In this document: positions 62,274 to 64,000 of the stretch, one piece after another
How the letters are laid out: each line of letters begins with the position of its first letter
Position numbering within the stretch: position 1 is the stretch's first letter
Source of the DNA: Clostridia bacterium
GTDB lineage: Bacteria; Bacillota; Clostridia; TANB77; CAG-508
Assembly (NCBI GenBank): GCA_017430135.1
Contig: JAFRNM010000001.1
Span: forward strand, 186,001 to 250,000
Direction: 5' to 3'
DNA: 64,000 nucleotides
Made by a program: the position numbers and the translations under genes
Notes under the pieces: model-generated
Database searches by the model: none
Told to the model about the DNA's origin: nothing
The model's input: only the letters and a program-made list of their open reading frames with translations

Positions 62274-63371
62274 TTGATAGTTGACATATCATATTGGACA
62301 AGGGTTTTAAGAAGAATTTTAATACTAGCATTTACCATACTTGGATTATTTCTTACATTTAAATTATCAGTATTTTACATGCCATTTTTAGTTGCATTTA
62401 TAATTTCCTTAATGATAGAACCTCTAATTAGATTTCTTATGAAAAAAACAAAAGCAACAAGAAAATGTAGTTCAATAGTAATATTTGTAGTGGTTTCAGC
62501 AATAATATTAGGAGCTTTGATATGGGGAATAATAACACTTTTTTCAGAAGCATCTAATTTATTGCAAGGTTTAAATGACTATGTTGATAAGGCATATCAG
62601 TTGTTTCAAGGATTTTTAAATGAATTAGATTTAAATAAAATAAATATGTCAGACCAAGTATTGGGGATAATACAAAACTCAACAGATGGAATACTAAATG
62701 GGCTTTCAACATGGGTTAGAGGATTTTTAAATGGAGTAATAAATGTTGTTACATCAATACCAACAATTTCAATATATTTCGTAATAACAGTAATGGCATT
62801 GTATTTTATATGTGTAGATAAAGTGTACATTTTAGATCAAATAGAGCACCATGTACCAGCGCTATGGGTTAAAAAAGTTGGAATTCATATAAGACAAATA
62901 ACGAAAATACTTGGAGGCTACTTAAAAGCACAGGCAACTCTAATATTTGTTTCGTTCATAGTTTCATTAGTTGGGTTATATATACTGAAATTTGTAGGTT
63001 TTGCAATAGAATATCCATTACTGATGGCACTATTTATAGGCTTTGTAGATGCGCTTCCAATCTTAGGTTCAGGAACAGTAATGGTACCATGGGCAATCAT
63101 TGCAGGATTAAATGGAGACTTAAATCTTGGAATTGCAATAATAGTACTACTAATAATAATGTCAGTAGTAAGGCAGTTTTTGGAACCAAGACTTGTTAGT
63201 AAAAATATAGGAGTACACCCGATTTTTACACTTATTGCAATGTATACAGGATTTAAATTTTTCGGAATACTAGGATTGTTATTTGGACCAATAATTTTAA
63301 TAATAATAAAAAATGTATTTGCTACATTAATTGATGATGGAGTTTTAAAAACAATATTTGATAAAAGATAG
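62274..63371 (+). CDS. AI-2E family transporter (YtvI-like permease)
   Basis: The 365-residue membrane protein has about eight helices and the AI-2E family C-terminal signatures: GLYILKFVGFAIEYPLLMALFIGFVDALPILGSG (in pieces), VLLIIMSVVRQFLEPRLVS, and GVHPIFTLIAMYTGFKFFGILGLLFGPI. Members export AI-2 or act as sodium/proton antiporters; the substrate cannot be told from sequence. I take TTG 62274 as the start, 6 bases after AGAGGTG; an upstream ATG at 62244 lies in the terminator and lacks a ribosome site. Confidence 0.88.
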   Translation: MIVDISYWTRVLRRILILAFTILGLFLTFKLSVFYMPFLVAFIISLMIEPLIRFLMKKTKATRKCSSIVIFVVVSAIILGALIWGIITLFSEASNLLQGLNDYVDKAYQLFQGFLNELDLNKINMSDQVLGIIQNSTDGILNGLSTWVRGFLNGVINVVTSIPTISIYFVITVMALYFICVDKVYILDQIEHHVPALWVKKVGIHIRQITKILGGYLKAQATLIFVSFIVSLVGLYILKFVGFAIEYPLLMALFIGFVDALPILGSGTVMVPWAIIAGLNGDLNLGIAIIVLLIIMSVVRQFLEPRLVSKNIGVHPIFTLIAMYTGFKFFGILGLLFGPIILIIIKNVFATLIDDGVLKTIFDKR

Positions 63372-63383
63372 AAAAACTTTTTT

Positions 63384-63497
63384 GACGACTTTTGGGGGCA
63401 CCCGACTTTTTGGGACACTCTTAAAAATCAAGGTGGGGTTAATCCAACCTTGATTTTTAAGAGTGTCCCAAAAAGTCGGGTGCCCCAAAAAGTCGTC
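63384..63497. repeat. Family A palindromic element, copy A9 (two layers)
   Basis: Arms of about 50 bases: outer GACGACTTTTGGGGGCACC, next CGACTTTTTGGGACACTC, inner core with TTAAAAATCAAGGT, mirrored around GGGGTTAATCC. It lies between the AI-2E-family gene and an ABC transporter promoter. Confidence 0.92.
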
Positions 63498-63515
63498 CAA
63501 AAAAATCTTTTCAAT

Positions 63516-63544
63516 TTGACTTTTATCAGTATATTTGATATTAT
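63516..63544 (+). promoter_or_regulatory. Promoter of the ABC transporter gene
   Basis: TTGACT (63516-63521), 17-base spacer, TATTAT (63539-63544), followed by GGGAGG and ATG 63589. Confidence 0.65.
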
Positions 63545-63588
63545 TTCCAAAGAAATAGATAAATAAATCAAATGGGAGGAAAAATAAA

Positions 63589-64000
63589 ATGGAAATCTTA
63601 AGGGTTGAGAATTTAATTAAAGTATATGGAAAGGACGAATCTCAAGTTGTGGCTTTAGATAATGTATCATTTTCAGTAGAAAAAGGAGAATTTGTAGCAA
63701 TAGTAGGCGCTTCTGGAAGTGGTAAATCAACATTACTTCATATAATTGGTGGAGTTGATAGACCAACAAGTGGGAAGGTTTATATAGATGAAAAGGATAT
63801 TTTTAATTTAAACGATGATGAACTAGCGATATTTAGAAGAAGACAGGTGGGACTAATTTATCAGTTCTATAATCTAATTCCTATTTTAAATGTAGCAGAA
63901 AATATATCATTACCACTTTCGTTAGATAATAGAAAAGTAGATGAAAATGATTTAAATAAAATGTTAAAACTATTAGGCTTAGAAAACAGGAGAGAACATT
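63589..64000 (+). CDS. ABC transporter ATP-binding protein, N-terminal part
   Basis: The window ends inside this gene; 137 residues are present. Walker A is GASGSGKSTLL near residues 40-50 and the Q-loop is LIYQFYNLIPILN near 92. The sequence and DNVSFSVEKGEF start are those of the MacB/LolD/FtsE-like ATPases that work with FtsX-like permeases. GGGAGGAAAA precedes the start. The signature motif, Walker B and permease are beyond the window. Confidence 0.92.
   Translation, partial: MEILRVENLIKVYGKDESQVVALDNVSFSVEKGEFVAIVGASGSGKSTLLHIIGGVDRPTSGKVYIDEKDIFNLNDDELAIFRRRQVGLIYQFYNLIPILNVAENISLPLSLDNRKVDENDLNKMLKLLGLENRREH

Noticed and set aside
242..63497. Family A palindromes considered as ordinary terminators only
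   Set aside because: Most lack a T-run, one is inside murB, and the same core with nested layers recurs at many sites, which terminators do not explain.

Overview
The window is a low-GC chromosomal segment from an endospore-forming, monoderm member of the Clostridia. Five sporulation-linked genes support this (spoVS, ytxC, an alpha/beta small acid-soluble spore protein, spoIVB, sleB), together with a Firmicutes-type housekeeping set and strong A/T codon bias with AGA as the main arginine codon. I cannot assign a genus. No rRNA, tRNA, CRISPR array, intact transposase or phage was seen.

Layout: 1-2.4 kb holds the ymdB end, spoVS, a membrane protein and ytxC. 2.5-6.7 kb is an alpha-glucan block (GH57 branching enzyme, DUF4912 protein, GT4 synthase), complemented by a debranching enzyme at 37-39 kb. 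6.8-9.7 kb holds era, yqzL, recO, hpf and a spore protein gene. 9.95-23.5 kb is a 13-gene Tad-like secretion/pilus locus: CpaB-like SAF protein, two MinD-like proteins, CpaF/TadA ATPase, one fused TadB-TadC platform protein, seven small related pilin-like proteins and a 735-aa TadG-like protein. 23.5-32 kb holds spoIVB, recN, dxs, ylmH and mutS2. 32-41 kb holds a prepilin with a LamG-like domain, a broken rhuM, murB, yvcK, the debrancher, holA and sleB. 41-49 kb holds an Asp23/AmaP/DUF2273 block running into nusB-xseA-xseB, then fhs and metK. 50-64 kb holds a histidine-rich COG0523 GTPase, a FemAB protein, rlmD, an aspartokinase, a phosphopantetheinyl transferase, a DacF-type carboxypeptidase, uvrB, a GH18 protein, a CBS protein, an AI-2E-family permease and the start of an ABC ATPase.

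Three things stand out. First, recO and spoIVB each need a +1 frameshift, and in both the 0-frame is interrupted exactly at a CGG codon followed by a base that makes GGC or GGT in the +1 frame. By eye I found no other in-frame CGG in the window, which suggests that CGG is unassigned or starved here and drives frameshifting. Second, the intergenic regions carry several families of long palindromic elements. Their short unpaired motifs are conserved, but their helices differ between copies while staying paired. One copy is inserted in frame inside murB. Third, the Tad-like locus has an unusual architecture: fused TadB/TadC, membrane-anchored ATPase, leaderless pilin-like proteins, and no peptidase or secretin in the locus.
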